From NCBI RefSeq assembly GCF_002482385.1, contig NZ_DLFW01000050.1, positions 1 through 50,035 of the forward strand: DNA of 50,035 nt. Direction: 5' to 3'. Below, piece after piece: positions 1-7,953 of this stretch (positions are counted from its first letter, which is position 1; each line of letters starts with the position of its first letter). Source of the DNA: Dysgonomonas sp. UBA7710. GTDB lineage: Bacteria; Bacteroidota; Bacteroidia; Bacteroidales; Dysgonomonadaceae. Below the pieces are notes generated by a model. It saw nothing but the letters and a program-made list of their open reading frames with translations. It had not been told where the DNA came from and searched no databases. The position numbers were made by a program, and so were the translations under genes.

Positions 1-406
1 TATGCGCTAGCCTTGTCGTGCGTAAGCCTGCGCCGTTAGCTTTATGGACGGGGTACCCGTAGGATGAAAAGACGAAAAAACGGAAACGTGTTTGAGCTAA
101 TCTTTCGATTCGGATTATACAATCTTTCCAGCGAGTTTTTCCGTTTCGTCTTTTAGTCCGTTACGGGTCGGCCTATGAAGCGGGGCGCTAAAGCGTTTTT
201 GGTTCCTTTTGCGGCTTTGGGCAAAAGGAACACAAGCAATCTTTGATTGCGCGTAGCATTAAACAAACCAACATTTTTATACAACAATAAAGATTTCAGC
301 TATTAATTATTATACATATACCTGATAGAAAAAAACTTGGGTAATGAGTAAGATGTTATTTTTCCTGCTATATTTGCCTAAAACATAATCATAATGTATA
401 ATTGAT
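1..406. other. gene-free, hairpin-rich left end
   Basis: No convincing gene is seen. The segment to about 260 is richer in GC than its surroundings and holds several inverted repeats: an 11-bp arm AAAAGACGAAA at 67-77 pairs with 144-154, a 4-bp palindrome sits at 186-195, a perfect 10-bp stem GTTCCTTTTG lies at 202-211 and 222-231, and a short stem lies at 236-248. It may be the edge of a repeat or mobile remnant that begins left of the window. An open frame ending at 60 could be the tail of a gene outside the window, but it is not recognisable. Confidence 0.6.
369..376 (+). promoter_or_regulatory. probable -7 box of the YccF gene
   Basis: TATATTTG fits the Bacteroidetes -7 consensus TAnnTTTG and would give a leader of about 24 nt before the ATG at 407. 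No well-spaced -33 TTG is seen. Confidence 0.4.
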
Positions 407-775
407 ATGAAAACTATAGGGAATATTATCTGGGTATTATTCGGCGGTTTTATGATAGCTCTCGAATACTTTATTGCGGGCTTTTTGATGATGATTACAA
501 TTATAGGTATTCCATTCGGTATACAGTCCTTCAAACTGGGTATTCTTGCATTATGGCCTTTTGGCAGTAAGGTTGTAGATGATAAAAGCTCTATCGGTTG
601 CCTTAGCCTGGTGATGAACATTATCTGGATTATTATCGGAGGGTTCTGGATTGCCCTTACCCATTTGTTCTGGGGAATTATATTCTGTATTACAATAATA
701 GGCATTCCTTTTGGAAAACAACACTTTAAACTGATACATCTGGCGCTGTTTCCTTTCGGGAAAAAAGTAGAATAG
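407..775 (+). CDS. YccF family inner-membrane protein (two YccF domains)
   Basis: A 122-residue membrane protein made of two tandem copies of the YccF domain, about residues 4-52 and 66-116. Each copy has the pattern NIIW, then a glycine-rich hydrophobic stretch, ITIIGIPFG, and finally LALWPFG or LALFPFG. The matching motifs in both halves and the full length support a complete gene. YccF proteins are small cytoplasmic-membrane proteins without an established biochemical role. The gene stands alone, convergent with the membrane-protein gene that ends at 802. The ATG at 407 lies shortly after a TAnnTTTG box. The family call is firm, but the function is unknown. Confidence 0.9.
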   Translation: MKTIGNIIWVLFGGFMIALEYFIAGFLMMITIIGIPFGIQSFKLGILALWPFGSKVVDDKSSIGCLSLVMNIIWIIIGGFWIALTHLFWGIIFCITIIGIPFGKQHFKLIHLALFPFGKKVE

Positions 776-801
776 ACTCTTAATCTGAAATAAATTTGCT
801 C

Positions 802-2559
802 CTATTTCGGTCTGAATCCGTCCTGTAAACTTTTACCCCGTGTAGTAACAGAGCTTATATCCTGATACTTTCCCAGAGCATCGGCCTGTAGTATTGTGCA
901 CGGAAAAGGACTTTCGAAGCATACAAACCGTCCGTCAGGTATTTCCGGTGACTTACTAATATAAATGATTGCCCCGTTGTCCAGTTTGTAAGGAAGAAAC
1001 TCATCAGTATATAGAGTGAGCGATTTGAGTAATTCCCTGTAAGGGTATTGTCTTATAAGGATGTCGGATACAGGCCTGCTATCTTTTTTAGGGGTTTTTA
1101 AGTCAAACATATTATAAAACTTAATAGAACGGCTTACGGCCCAGTATCCCATAATAAGGGCAAATGCAGCAGTAAGTATTGTACCCGTTTTCGGGTACAT
1201 TTTTTCTTCTCTTGTAACGAGTAAAAGATAGCAGATATAATATATAATAGCAAATAATATTCCTCCTATAAAGCGGGGATCGGGTCCACCCCAATACCAT
1301 ACTCCTATAACTGCTGATAATATGATATACACAAAGTATACATTTTTATTCAGATACCTCTTTCTTATCAGCGAATAAATGACTATTACAGGAGAAAGCA
1401 GGGTAGGGACTATAAAAATAAGGTTCATACACCATCTGTATATTCCATCAAAGCTGCTTAACTCAGGATGGGAAATTTGCCAGATAATATCATTCAGAAT
1501 ACGTATTCCGCAAGAAAAAATAAAATCTTTTTCTTCTATGGCTACAAATGCAGGAAGTTTCCAGTCAACAGTAAAAATATTTATTTCGTGAAGTGGAAAA
1601 ATCAGATAGCCCGAAATAATAACATTCCTGATAAACCAAAGTATCAGTATCACAGCCGGAATGAAAATCAGGAATAGGGCTGTCCTGTATTCTTTGTTCC
1701 GGAGCAGCCGGACAAGTATATATAAAGAGATGAGGCCAAGCGGAATTATAGTGAGTTTGAATGTAAATAAGGCTATGGGAATAATAACAAAAAACAATTT
1801 TTTGTTTCTTAGAGAATTCGGATATAACAGCAGTTTTGCTATCAGGTATAGAGATACTATGTTGGGTATGGCATCCGTAGACGTTGCAGCTAATGAATAT
1901 CCGAATGTAAAGATATATCCTGTTATTATAAATAACAGTAATATGCGCTTTATCTCATAGCCCGATTGTATGATCTCTTTTATTGTCCAGCATATCACAG
2001 CTATCAATACCAGTACCTGCAAACTATATACACCTTCGCCGAATATGGCTCTCAGGCTGAAAATCGCTGATAGCAGGAGGTAGTTGGAATTGAAACTGAA
2101 CCTGTGTTCTATATTTCCTAATCCGGGTACTATGGCAAATTCCTCGTTCCAGCGTATATTTTGTTGATGGTAGAGCAGGGAATCGAATACACCTACCTGC
2201 CAGATGATGGCAATCATCAGGCTGATAATGGGTATAATGAAAATTGCTGACTGAAAAAGGCGTAAATGGGCAAAGCTTGATTTTACTTTACGGACGATAG
2301 CCCGAAGATAATTTTTCCTTATGATCCAATATATAATGCACACTGTAAGAAGTGCCGATAATATATAATGATTGGATGGCAACCAGAATGAAGTAATGGA
2401 TAAAGGTATCAGGGTAAAGCACATTCCAAGCAGGAATGTATCCGTAAGTCCATATTGTTCATTTTGTTTGCAAAGTCTGTTATATAAGGAGACAAGAATA
2501 TCCCCCATAGAAAGGAAAACTACCGAAATAGCAATCCATGATATCGTTATAGCGAGCAT
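802..2559 (-). CDS. large polytopic membrane protein, LIC_10190-like
   Basis: A 585-residue protein whose first 475 residues are almost entirely hydrophobic segments (roughly 11-13 transmembrane helices), followed by a soluble C-terminal tail of about 110 residues. The tail includes an FESPFPCT stretch and ends near the sequence LQDGFRPK. The arrangement resembles GT-C-like or LIC_10190-type membrane proteins of Bacteroidetes and Leptospira. That assignment is from memory of the general pattern and is tentative. No catalytic motif can be named with confidence. It is a single gene on the minus strand, convergent with the YccF gene; the lipoprotein gene that precedes it on the same strand is about 50 bp upstream. 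A role in envelope glycan assembly is only a possibility. Confidence 0.7.
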   Translation of the reverse strand: MLAITISWIAISVVFLSMGDILVSLYNRLCKQNEQYGLTDTFLLGMCFTLIPLSITSFWLPSNHYILSALLTVCIIYWIIRKNYLRAIVRKVKSSFAHLRLFQSAIFIIPIISLMIAIIWQVGVFDSLLYHQQNIRWNEEFAIVPGLGNIEHRFSFNSNYLLLSAIFSLRAIFGEGVYSLQVLVLIAVICWTIKEIIQSGYEIKRILLLFIITGYIFTFGYSLAATSTDAIPNIVSLYLIAKLLLYPNSLRNKKLFFVIIPIALFTFKLTIIPLGLISLYILVRLLRNKEYRTALFLIFIPAVILILWFIRNVIISGYLIFPLHEINIFTVDWKLPAFVAIEEKDFIFSCGIRILNDIIWQISHPELSSFDGIYRWCMNLIFIVPTLLSPVIVIYSLIRKRYLNKNVYFVYIILSAVIGVWYWGGPDPRFIGGILFAIIYYICYLLLVTREEKMYPKTGTILTAAFALIMGYWAVSRSIKFYNMFDLKTPKKDSRPVSDILIRQYPYRELLKSLTLYTDEFLPYKLDNGAIIYISKSPEIPDGRFVCFESPFPCTILQADALGKYQDISSVTTRGKSLQDGFRPK

Positions 2560-2608
2560 CTTCGACTAAATTTGACTACAAAGATACGAATTTTCTTTTA
2601 AATGTCCT

Positions 2609-3091
2609 TTATTGCTGATAATCACATACAAAGAAGAAAGTATAGTCTCCAACAGTTTCACTATCGACATTCAGCCATCTGATATTATTTTTGGCCGGAG
2701 TGGTTTTGGCTATTCGTTTCCCGGCAGAGTCATAGTCCTCGACCGATAATATTCTGAATCTTTTGTTGGTACACTCATACAGGCAGTTATAGACGCAGTA
2801 ACTGAAATCATTCCATTTATCGGCTTTTTCGGCTTTACCCATTTTAGTATATTCTGCTCTGATTTTGTCTACATACAGCTTTTTGCTTCCAGGTGTTATA
2901 TAAACCCTTTTCTCACGGGCATAGGCTACTGCACCTTCGTGTCTTATGCTGGCCGTATCCGTATATATTTCCACATCTTCGGCTACAGCTATGTTGAACC
3001 ATCCTTCAGGCTTTGAGTGCATACTGCTTGTCGTTGATTTACAACTCGATAAAAGGAGAATGAGACTTGAGATAAAGACGATGTATTTCAT
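2609..3091 (-). CDS. lipoprotein, possible surface-adhesin-E-like fold
   Basis: A 160-residue predicted lipoprotein. The N-terminus MKYIVFISSLILLLSSC is a signal sequence ending in a lipobox with Cys17 as the lipidated residue. The mature part begins with a Ser/Thr linker and then has GWFNIAVAEDVEIYTDTASI, later a cluster of cysteines (CVYNCLYEC, near residues 98-106), and ends in VCDYQQ. The layout of a W-containing opening, a conserved Asp on the second strand and repeated paired strands recalls the Adhesin_E family of small secreted proteins, but this is a weak match by eye. The gene is read from a promoter in the region shared with repeat copy A. Function unknown. Confidence 0.75.
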   Translation of the reverse strand: MKYIVFISSLILLLSSCKSTTSSMHSKPEGWFNIAVAEDVEIYTDTASIRHEGAVAYAREKRVYITPGSKKLYVDKIRAEYTKMGKAEKADKWNDFSYCVYNCLYECTNKRFRILSVEDYDSAGKRIAKTTPAKNNIRWLNVDSETVGDYTFFFVCDYQQ

Positions 3092-3285
3092 ACGATAACT
3101 TTGTTTTTAATGGATGTATGGAAACTCGCATGACAAAATTATCATGTACTTTGGTGAATTGTTATTGGCTCTGCCGATTTTGCAATTTATGCTCGTTTTC
3201 ATATATTCCATTATTGTTTATAGTTAAAAACAAAGATAAGCTATCAATAGATTATATATTGGTAAAAAGCGAGATATTTTTCAGG

Positions 3286-3860
3286 AAGTTTATCTATATA
3301 TGGCTGATGGCCTTTAGCTGTTGGCTGATAGTTCTTTGAAAAAATGATTAGCCCACTCAATCTCCCCGCTGGCGCGGACTTCCAGTTACGAGTGTTCTTA
3401 CAGGGCAAAATGTTTGCTACACAACACACAGACGGGACGTCTGCGCGAGCAGAGTTCTTATATCTACTTTGTCATGTTGAACGAAGTGAAACATCTCATT
3501 AATCGAAAGAGATCCTTCGTTCCACTCAGAAACAACGTTCGGCAGAGCGAAGCGAAGCCAATGACAGCAGAAAATAACAGAACAGAATCCAGAACTTTAC
3601 AGCCCTGCCCCAAAAGGGACTTACAGAGAGGGAAAAAAGTAACAGATAAAAAATAGTGGAAAAAGTGTAACTTTTGTAACTTTTTTTGAGATGCGAGTAG
3701 ACGAGGTACGAGATACAAGTTGCTAACTGTTAACTGTTGACTGATGACTGTAAAGGTTGTTACTTTTGTTACCTTTTGGGGAAGTTACGAGTAGACAAGA
3801 CACGAGAGACAAGTTGCTAACTGTTGACTGTAAATAGTGTTACCTTTGTTACCTTTTTAT
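3286..3860 (+). repeat. composite intergenic repeat, copy A
   Basis: The first of four related intergenic elements (others at 10050-10552, 25429-25866 and 39973-40408). It opens with AAGTTTATCTATATA, continues with 7-bp periodic DNA (GCTGATG, GCCTTTA, GCTGTTG, GCTGATA) and ends with tandem GTTACCTTTGTTACCTTTTT blocks. Between lie a module with TCATGTTGAACGAAGTGAA, a GGGACTTACAGAGAGGG block, the ACGAGTAGACAAGACACGAG block and heptads of the type TTAACTG. Open frames inside it are low-complexity shadows. It fills most of the gap between the lipoprotein gene and the ABC operon. Confidence 0.85.
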
Positions 3861-3964
3861 GTATCTTAGAAAGGATTTTATTGATTATAATATTGGTTAT
3901 TAGTTGTTTATATGTCGTTATTGATGTCCGGTCTAAATTTTTCAAAAAAAGTTTTCATTTTCTA

Positions 3965-3994
3965 TTGCATATATAAAAATATGTAATATATTTG
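3965..3994 (+). promoter_or_regulatory. promoter of the ABC-GntR operon
   Basis: TTG at 3965-3967, then 19 bp, then TATATTTG at 3987-3994. This is a full match to the Bacteroidetes promoter (TTG, 19-21 bp, TAnnTTTG). Transcription would start near 4001, about 25 nt before the ATG at 4026. Confidence 0.75.
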
Positions 3995-3996
3995 CG

Positions 3997-4018
3997 GTGT
4001 ACTAATAAGCTAATACAC
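3997..4018 (+). promoter_or_regulatory. probable YtrA-type GntR operator
   Basis: An imperfect inverted repeat with arms GTGTACTA and TAATACAC. It overlaps the predicted transcription start of the operon that encodes a YtrA-type GntR repressor (5651-6010). YtrA-subfamily operators are typically GTGTA-TA...TA-TACAC palindromes, so autoregulation by this repressor is the natural reading (inference). Confidence 0.65.
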
Positions 4019-4025
4019 TAAATGT

Positions 4026-4859
4026 ATGATAAAGATAAATGACTTAAGCTTCTATTATTATAAGAAACGACCGGTATTTGAGCATGTTTCTTTTGATATG
4101 CAAGGGGGGATATATGGTCTGCTCGGTGAAAATGGGGTGGGAAAAACTACTTTGTTGCATTTAATCAGCGGATTATGTTTCCCAAAGAGTGGTAGTTGTA
4201 AAGTATTCGAATATGAATCGGCATACAGAAATCCGGAGATGCTGAAGCAACTTTTCTTCTTGCCGGAGGAGTTTCAGGCGCAGAATATGCTTATAAAAGA
4301 TTTTATAAAGTATAATTCTTCTTTTTATCCCAATTTCAGTGAGACACAGTTCGATGTTTATCTGAATGACTTTCATGTAGAGAAGGATAGGAAGATGGCT
4401 GAATTATCCTTCGGGCAAAAAAAGAAAGTAATGATAGCATTCGCTCTTGCTCTAAATACACCAATTACTTTGCTCGATGAACCAACGAATGGCCTGGATA
4501 TTCCGTCGAAGGCTCAGTTCAGAAAAATTGTAGCTTCGGCTTTTGAAGAGAGCAGATGCATCCTGATATCTACACATCAGGTGCGGGATCTGGAAAGCCT
4601 GATAGATCCTATCATTATATTGGACCGTAATCAGGTATTATTGAATAACTCGGTGGAGGAGATTACCAGGAAACTTTTTTTCTCGTATACATCAACCAAA
4701 CCGGAAGAGGCATTGTATTGCGAACAGACAATGCAAGGTTATGCATCAGTGCAGGTGAACCAATATAAGGAAGAGAGTACATTAAATATAGAGGCTCTAT
4801 TCAATACGGTTGTGAACAATAAAACGAAGATTAAAGAATTATTTAACTCTAACAGATGA
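4026..4859 (+). CDS. ABC transporter ATP-binding protein
   Basis: A 277-residue ATPase subunit that would energise the permease encoded 4 bp downstream. Walker A GENGVGKT is at residues 34-41, the signature LSFGQ at 127-131 (Q replaces the G that more often follows), Walker B ITLLDEP at 147-153, and the H-loop His at about 184. The last 70 residues are a poorly conserved tail. The domain order and the partner permease of the ABC-2 type point to an exporter or an antibiotic or peptide sensing system of the YtrB class that goes with YtrA regulators. The gene is first in an operon with the permease, GntR regulator and small membrane peptide. Substrate is unknown. Confidence 0.92.
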   Translation: MIKINDLSFYYYKKRPVFEHVSFDMQGGIYGLLGENGVGKTTLLHLISGLCFPKSGSCKVFEYESAYRNPEMLKQLFFLPEEFQAQNMLIKDFIKYNSSFYPNFSETQFDVYLNDFHVEKDRKMAELSFGQKKKVMIAFALALNTPITLLDEPTNGLDIPSKAQFRKIVASAFEESRCILISTHQVRDLESLIDPIIILDRNQVLLNNSVEEITRKLFFSYTSTKPEEALYCEQTMQGYASVQVNQYKEESTLNIEALFNTVVNNKTKIKELFNSNR

Positions 4860-4863
4860 CAGA

Positions 4864-5646
4864 ATGAATGCAATATTTAATATAAATCGTTTTTGGGAGC
4901 TGGAAAAACGTAATTTCTTCTTATCGAGGATGCAGTATCTGTATATTGCGGGCGGACTTACAGGCCTGTACTTTTTATCCATGCTCTTGAATGTACTGAC
5001 AAGCGATAATAATTTGATTTGGTTGATATATCTTATTGTGGGTACCATCATAATAGCCGGACCTTGCTTTTTTGAGAAATCGAGGGGAAAACATTCAAGT
5101 ATTTTCGATTTCACATTGCCCTCATCAACTTTCGAAAAATTTATAAGTGTCTGGATTAAATATGTAATTGTCCTGCCGGTAATGGTATTCATATTGTTGT
5201 CATTGCTGAACATTATAACAGGCATTATCCCGGTTGAGGGAGTGCAGTCGCATGCTAAAGAAATGGTATTGACTGAAAATCTTTATGCATCCAAGACTTT
5301 ATTCTCGATGCTGTTTTTCCAATCTGTATTCATGTGTGGATATTATTACTTCAAACGGTATGCTTTTGCCAAGACCTCTGTCGTTTTATTAATACTGTTT
5401 ATAGTAGCCGTATTCGGTGCAATACTGATGGTGCATCTGTCTATGGAACATGGCAATATGACATTTAATCTGAACAGCGACCAACAGCAAGCCTTCAGAA
5501 TAGGTTACGAAGCAGGACATTCCGTTGGTCTTATAGCTTTTACATCGGATAGCATAGTTAGGGGCTGTAGCATTATTATAGACGTTGTAGTACCAACGGG
5601 TATGTGGATTGTATCCTTCTTTAAATTGAGAGAAACAGAAATTTAA
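4864..5646 (+). CDS. ABC-2-like permease
   Basis: A 260-residue integral membrane protein with about six hydrophobic segments (residues about 27-45, 52-70, 95-118, 145-165, 173-195 and 229-250). It has no recognisable enzyme motif. It begins 4 bp after the ATPase gene and is followed 4 bp later by the GntR gene, so the three are almost certainly co-transcribed. By position and topology it is the membrane subunit of the transporter. The exported substrate cannot be told from the sequence. The extracytoplasmic loop at about residues 118-140 is short, unlike the large sensor loop of BceB-type permeases. Confidence 0.85.
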   Translation: MNAIFNINRFWELEKRNFFLSRMQYLYIAGGLTGLYFLSMLLNVLTSDNNLIWLIYLIVGTIIIAGPCFFEKSRGKHSSIFDFTLPSSTFEKFISVWIKYVIVLPVMVFILLSLLNIITGIIPVEGVQSHAKEMVLTENLYASKTLFSMLFFQSVFMCGYYYFKRYAFAKTSVVLLILFIVAVFGAILMVHLSMEHGNMTFNLNSDQQQAFRIGYEAGHSVGLIAFTSDSIVRGCSIIIDVVVPTGMWIVSFFKLRETEI

Positions 5647-5650
5647 CATT

Positions 5651-6010
5651 ATGGATTTTAAATCAAATAAGCCGATATATCTGCAAATAGTGGACTTCTG
5701 TTTTCAGAAGATGTTGACCAATGAATGGGCCGAAGAGGAGCGTGTCCCTTCTGTCAGAGAATTGGGTACAATGTTGCAGGTCAATCCCAACACAGCCATG
5801 CGGGCATTTGAATATATGCAAACCGAGAACATCATTTATTCAAAGCGTGGTATGGGATATTATGTAGCGGAAAATGCCCGTAAACTGATACTGAATCTTC
5901 AGAAGAAAGATTTCTTCGAGGAAATGCTTCCTGAAACTTTCAAGACTATGGAATTGCTGGATATCAGTATAGATGAGGTGGTTGATAGGTATAATAAGTC
6001 AAAAGGATAG
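5651..6010 (+). CDS. GntR family transcriptional regulator, YtrA subfamily
   Basis: A 119-residue regulator with an N-terminal winged helix-turn-helix (about residues 10-75). It shows the subfamily hallmark opening KPIYLQIVDF, the helix sequence RVPSVRELGTMLQVNPNTA and the wing ending in RGMGYYV. The C-terminal part is only about 45 residues, as in YtrA-type members, which lack a ligand-binding domain of the usual GntR size and are commonly linked to ABC exporters. It sits third in the ABC operon. The palindrome at 3997-4018 matches YtrA operators, so it probably represses its own operon. The inducer is unknown. Confidence 0.93.
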   Translation: MDFKSNKPIYLQIVDFCFQKMLTNEWAEEERVPSVRELGTMLQVNPNTAMRAFEYMQTENIIYSKRGMGYYVAENARKLILNLQKKDFFEEMLPETFKTMELLDISIDEVVDRYNKSKG

Positions 6011-6017
6011 AGATATT

Positions 6018-6125
6018 ATGAAAAAATATGCAAATAAAATTTTAGCCGTTATGATAGCAATCGTTGTAGTATGTATAGTTGTTATAGTGTACAAACTTAT
6101 TGATATACTAACAGCATCCCTGTGA
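6018..6125 (+). CDS. 35-residue single-span membrane peptide
   Basis: A short gene that starts 7 bp after the GntR gene. An AAGGATAGAG stretch just upstream of the ATG could act as a ribosome-binding site. The peptide reads MKKYANKILAVM followed by a hydrophobic span (IAIVVVCIVVIV) and a short tail YKLIDILTASL. The positive N-terminus suggests it sits inside, with one transmembrane helix. Its place as the last gene of the ABC-GntR operon and the terminator 40 bp downstream support translation, but there is no homology evidence. It could be a transporter accessory peptide. Confidence 0.6.
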   Translation: MKKYANKILAVMIAIVVVCIVVIVYKLIDILTASL

Positions 6126-6165
6126 CAGGAAATAATAAGGGAAGTGAGCCCCGACTCTATATAAA

Positions 6166-6207
6166 ACGCCCATCCTTACCTGATAAGAATGGGTGTTGGT
6201 TTTTATT
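6166..6207 (+). terminator. intrinsic terminator of the ABC operon
   Basis: A 13-bp stem with wobble pairs (6166-6178 with 6184-6196) is followed by a T-rich tract. It sits between convergent genes and may also serve the minus-strand lipoprotein gene. Confidence 0.75.
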
Positions 6208-6784
6208 TCTTGTCTTTGTTTTCTTCGGTTTCTTTACTTTGCTCTTTAGTAGGAGTGCTACTTCTTGATGATGTCCTGTTTCCGGAGCCATAAGAGGGCC
6301 GCTCTGTTCCGCCGGACGATGGTCTGCCGCTATTTCCGGGTTTATTATCCTCCGACGGTCTGGTTGTAGGTCTTCCTGAATTGGAAGTGTTGTTGTCCGG
6401 GCGATTTGAAGGCCTGTTGTTTTCCGGACGATTAGGCTGTGACGGACGATTAGGCAACGGCCTGTTTGGATAAGTAGTATATGGCGGACGTGGAGCAATT
6501 CCGGCAGGAGGGACGTCTTCATACATAAAGTCATACCGGGATAATTGTCCGTTCCAGAATTCTATCGCGTAGACCTCATTTCTGTAAGTATAATACTCAT
6601 AGACCTCTTGTCGTCCGTCTTGTGTATAAGTAGAAGATAGTATTCGTATGGGTTGCCCCATTATCTGGTTTACCTCATTCTGGGTCATTCCTATAGCTAG
6701 GTTTGATACATCTGCAAGCCGCATAGTGCCACAAGCAGAGAATAACAGAACCATGAATATAATGATGAATGCTGACTTTTTCAT
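6203..6784 (-). CDS. BamE/SmpA-like lipoprotein with a Pro/Asn/Arg-rich tail
   Basis: A 193-residue lipoprotein: signal MKKSAFIIIFMVLLFSAC with Cys18 in a lipobox. Residues about 24-92 show the SmpA/BamE-like pattern (NLAIGMTQNEVNQIMGQP, then strands with YEYYTYR and YAIEFWNGQL), a small fold found in outer-membrane assembly lipoproteins. Residues 93-193 are a low-complexity tail of repeated N-R-P, P-S and S-G-R units rich in Pro, Asn, Arg, Ser and Gly, ending in a highly charged KETEENKDKK. The tail is probably disordered and may bind peptidoglycan or a polyanion (inference). The gene lies alone between the ABC operon and the thioesterase gene. Confidence 0.8.
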   Translation of the reverse strand: MKKSAFIIIFMVLLFSACGTMRLADVSNLAIGMTQNEVNQIMGQPIRILSSTYTQDGRQEVYEYYTYRNEVYAIEFWNGQLSRYDFMYEDVPPAGIAPRPPYTTYPNRPLPNRPSQPNRPENNRPSNRPDNNTSNSGRPTTRPSEDNKPGNSGRPSSGGTERPSYGSGNRTSSRSSTPTKEQSKETEENKDKK

Positions 6785-6871
6785 AACAGTTCTTTTTAGT
6801 AGTTTGCTTTTCTATTAGAACATAGAAGGTATTGAAAGGTTTAATTAGGTTTACATAAATTATGGGATATT

Positions 6872-7309
6872 CTATTTCCCTTTTCCAAAATATACGACCT
6901 GTTTCACAACAGCGTTTGTTATGCGTATAGAAGATATTAACCGGCCTGTATTTTCTGAGAATACATCGACGTTCCACACGTGTGTAGAGCGTCCTTTGTG
7001 TTGGATTACCCCTTTTGCACGAACAGAATCGCCTACGTTGGCACTTGATATATGACTGGCGCTTATCTGCATACCGAAACACCGTTCATCACTTGCGCAT
7101 ATATTATTTGAACCTGCTCCTGCCAGCGATTCAGCCAGAGAGATAGTTGCCCCGCCATGCAGAACACCCATGGTTTGGGTCATCTGCTGGGTGACGGGCA
7201 TAATCGCTTCAAGAGACATTGGATCATCAGATTCTATAAATGTGATGTTCAATGTCTCCAGAAAAGTATTCTTCATTCGCTCTTGTATATTATTCGTATC
7301 GAGCCTCAT
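6872..7309 (-). CDS. hotdog-fold acyl-CoA thioesterase, PaaI/YdiI type
   Basis: A 145-residue single hotdog domain. The central helix motif GVLHGGATISLAES (about residues 48-61) carries the HGG and the acidic residue used by PaaI, YdiI and related thioesterases to hydrolyse acyl-CoA thioesters. Further signs are the strand SASHISSANVGDSVRAKG and the ending VVKQVVYFGKGK. The substrate is uncertain; YdiI-type 1,4-dihydroxy-2-naphthoyl-CoA hydrolysis in menaquinone synthesis is one option, but no menaquinone genes are nearby. The Hint protein gene ends 6 bp upstream on the same strand, so the two may be one transcript. Cytoplasmic. Confidence 0.9.
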   Translation of the reverse strand: MRLDTNNIQERMKNTFLETLNITFIESDDPMSLEAIMPVTQQMTQTMGVLHGGATISLAESLAGAGSNNICASDERCFGMQISASHISSANVGDSVRAKGVIQHKGRSTHVWNVDVFSENTGRLISSIRITNAVVKQVVYFGKGK

Positions 7310-7315
7310 TCTTTA

Positions 7316-7843
7316 TTAATTCTGACCTACAAGAAAACCGTTGGCTATAATAGCTCCATCTCCTTCCAGTTCTACGATATAAGTCTGGGTTGGGTTCATT
7401 ATGCCTTGGATAACAGTGATTTCTACATAGTCTGTACTTGTTACATTGTAGAAGAGTGCGAATTCACCTATCTGACAACGCTTTACATCAGTATATTTTT
7501 TATTAGACATAGTGAGTTCAGGATCGATAGATACCCAGCCTTTTTCCGCAAGAAACGGGCAATCGCTGGTCATGGTAAGTTGTACTCCGCTATTCAGTGT
7601 GACACGGACAAGTCTACTGTACATTATTTTGTTTATGCTTTTTACCTTCTTTTCTTCATATACCTTATCTCTCGTATTGAAAGATAAAACGACGTCACCA
7701 ACTTCTAAGTTTTCAATATTCTTTTTCTTATCGTCGAACATAGTTATTTTTGTGCCCGCAGCCAGACTACTGCTTTGAGCAAACATGCTCATGCTTAGGA
7801 TGAGAAAGCAGGTCAGTGTGAAAAGGAAGAATCTGATTTTCAT
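7316..7843 (-). CDS. secreted Hint (hedgehog/intein) domain protein
   Basis: A 175-residue protein that is little more than a signal peptide (residues 1-22, likely cleaved after SMFA) and one Hint domain. Block A reads SLAAGTKITM at 26-35, followed by NIENLEVGDVVLSFN; block B reads TSDCPFL at 92-98; the C-terminus reads TYIVELEGDGAIIANGFLVGQN. The first Cys of Hint domains is Ser26, the block B His is Cys95, and the penultimate His is Gln174, while the final Asn175 is kept. There is no C-terminal extein and almost no N-terminal one. It is probably exported and possibly unable to splice or cleave. Role unknown. It shares a strand with the thioesterase gene. Confidence 0.85.
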   Translation of the reverse strand: MKIRFFLFTLTCFLILSMSMFAQSSSLAAGTKITMFDDKKKNIENLEVGDVVLSFNTRDKVYEEKKVKSINKIMYSRLVRVTLNSGVQLTMTSDCPFLAEKGWVSIDPELTMSNKKYTDVKRCQIGEFALFYNVTSTDYVEITVIQGIMNPTQTYIVELEGDGAIIANGFLVGQN

Positions 7844-7953
7844 ATTAATTTCGTTTTTCTATGTAAAGTTTTATGCAAAGATAGAAATATTTTGCAAAAT
7901 GCCTCTGGCTGATAATATATATCGACAAATATAATCATAATATACCAAAACAA

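Noticed and set aside
3414..3656. Open frames inside repeat copies A and B (3414-3656, 3464-3718, 10173-10451)
   Set aside because: They lie in repetitive DNA, read through periodic units and palindromic modules, and have no domain or start context.
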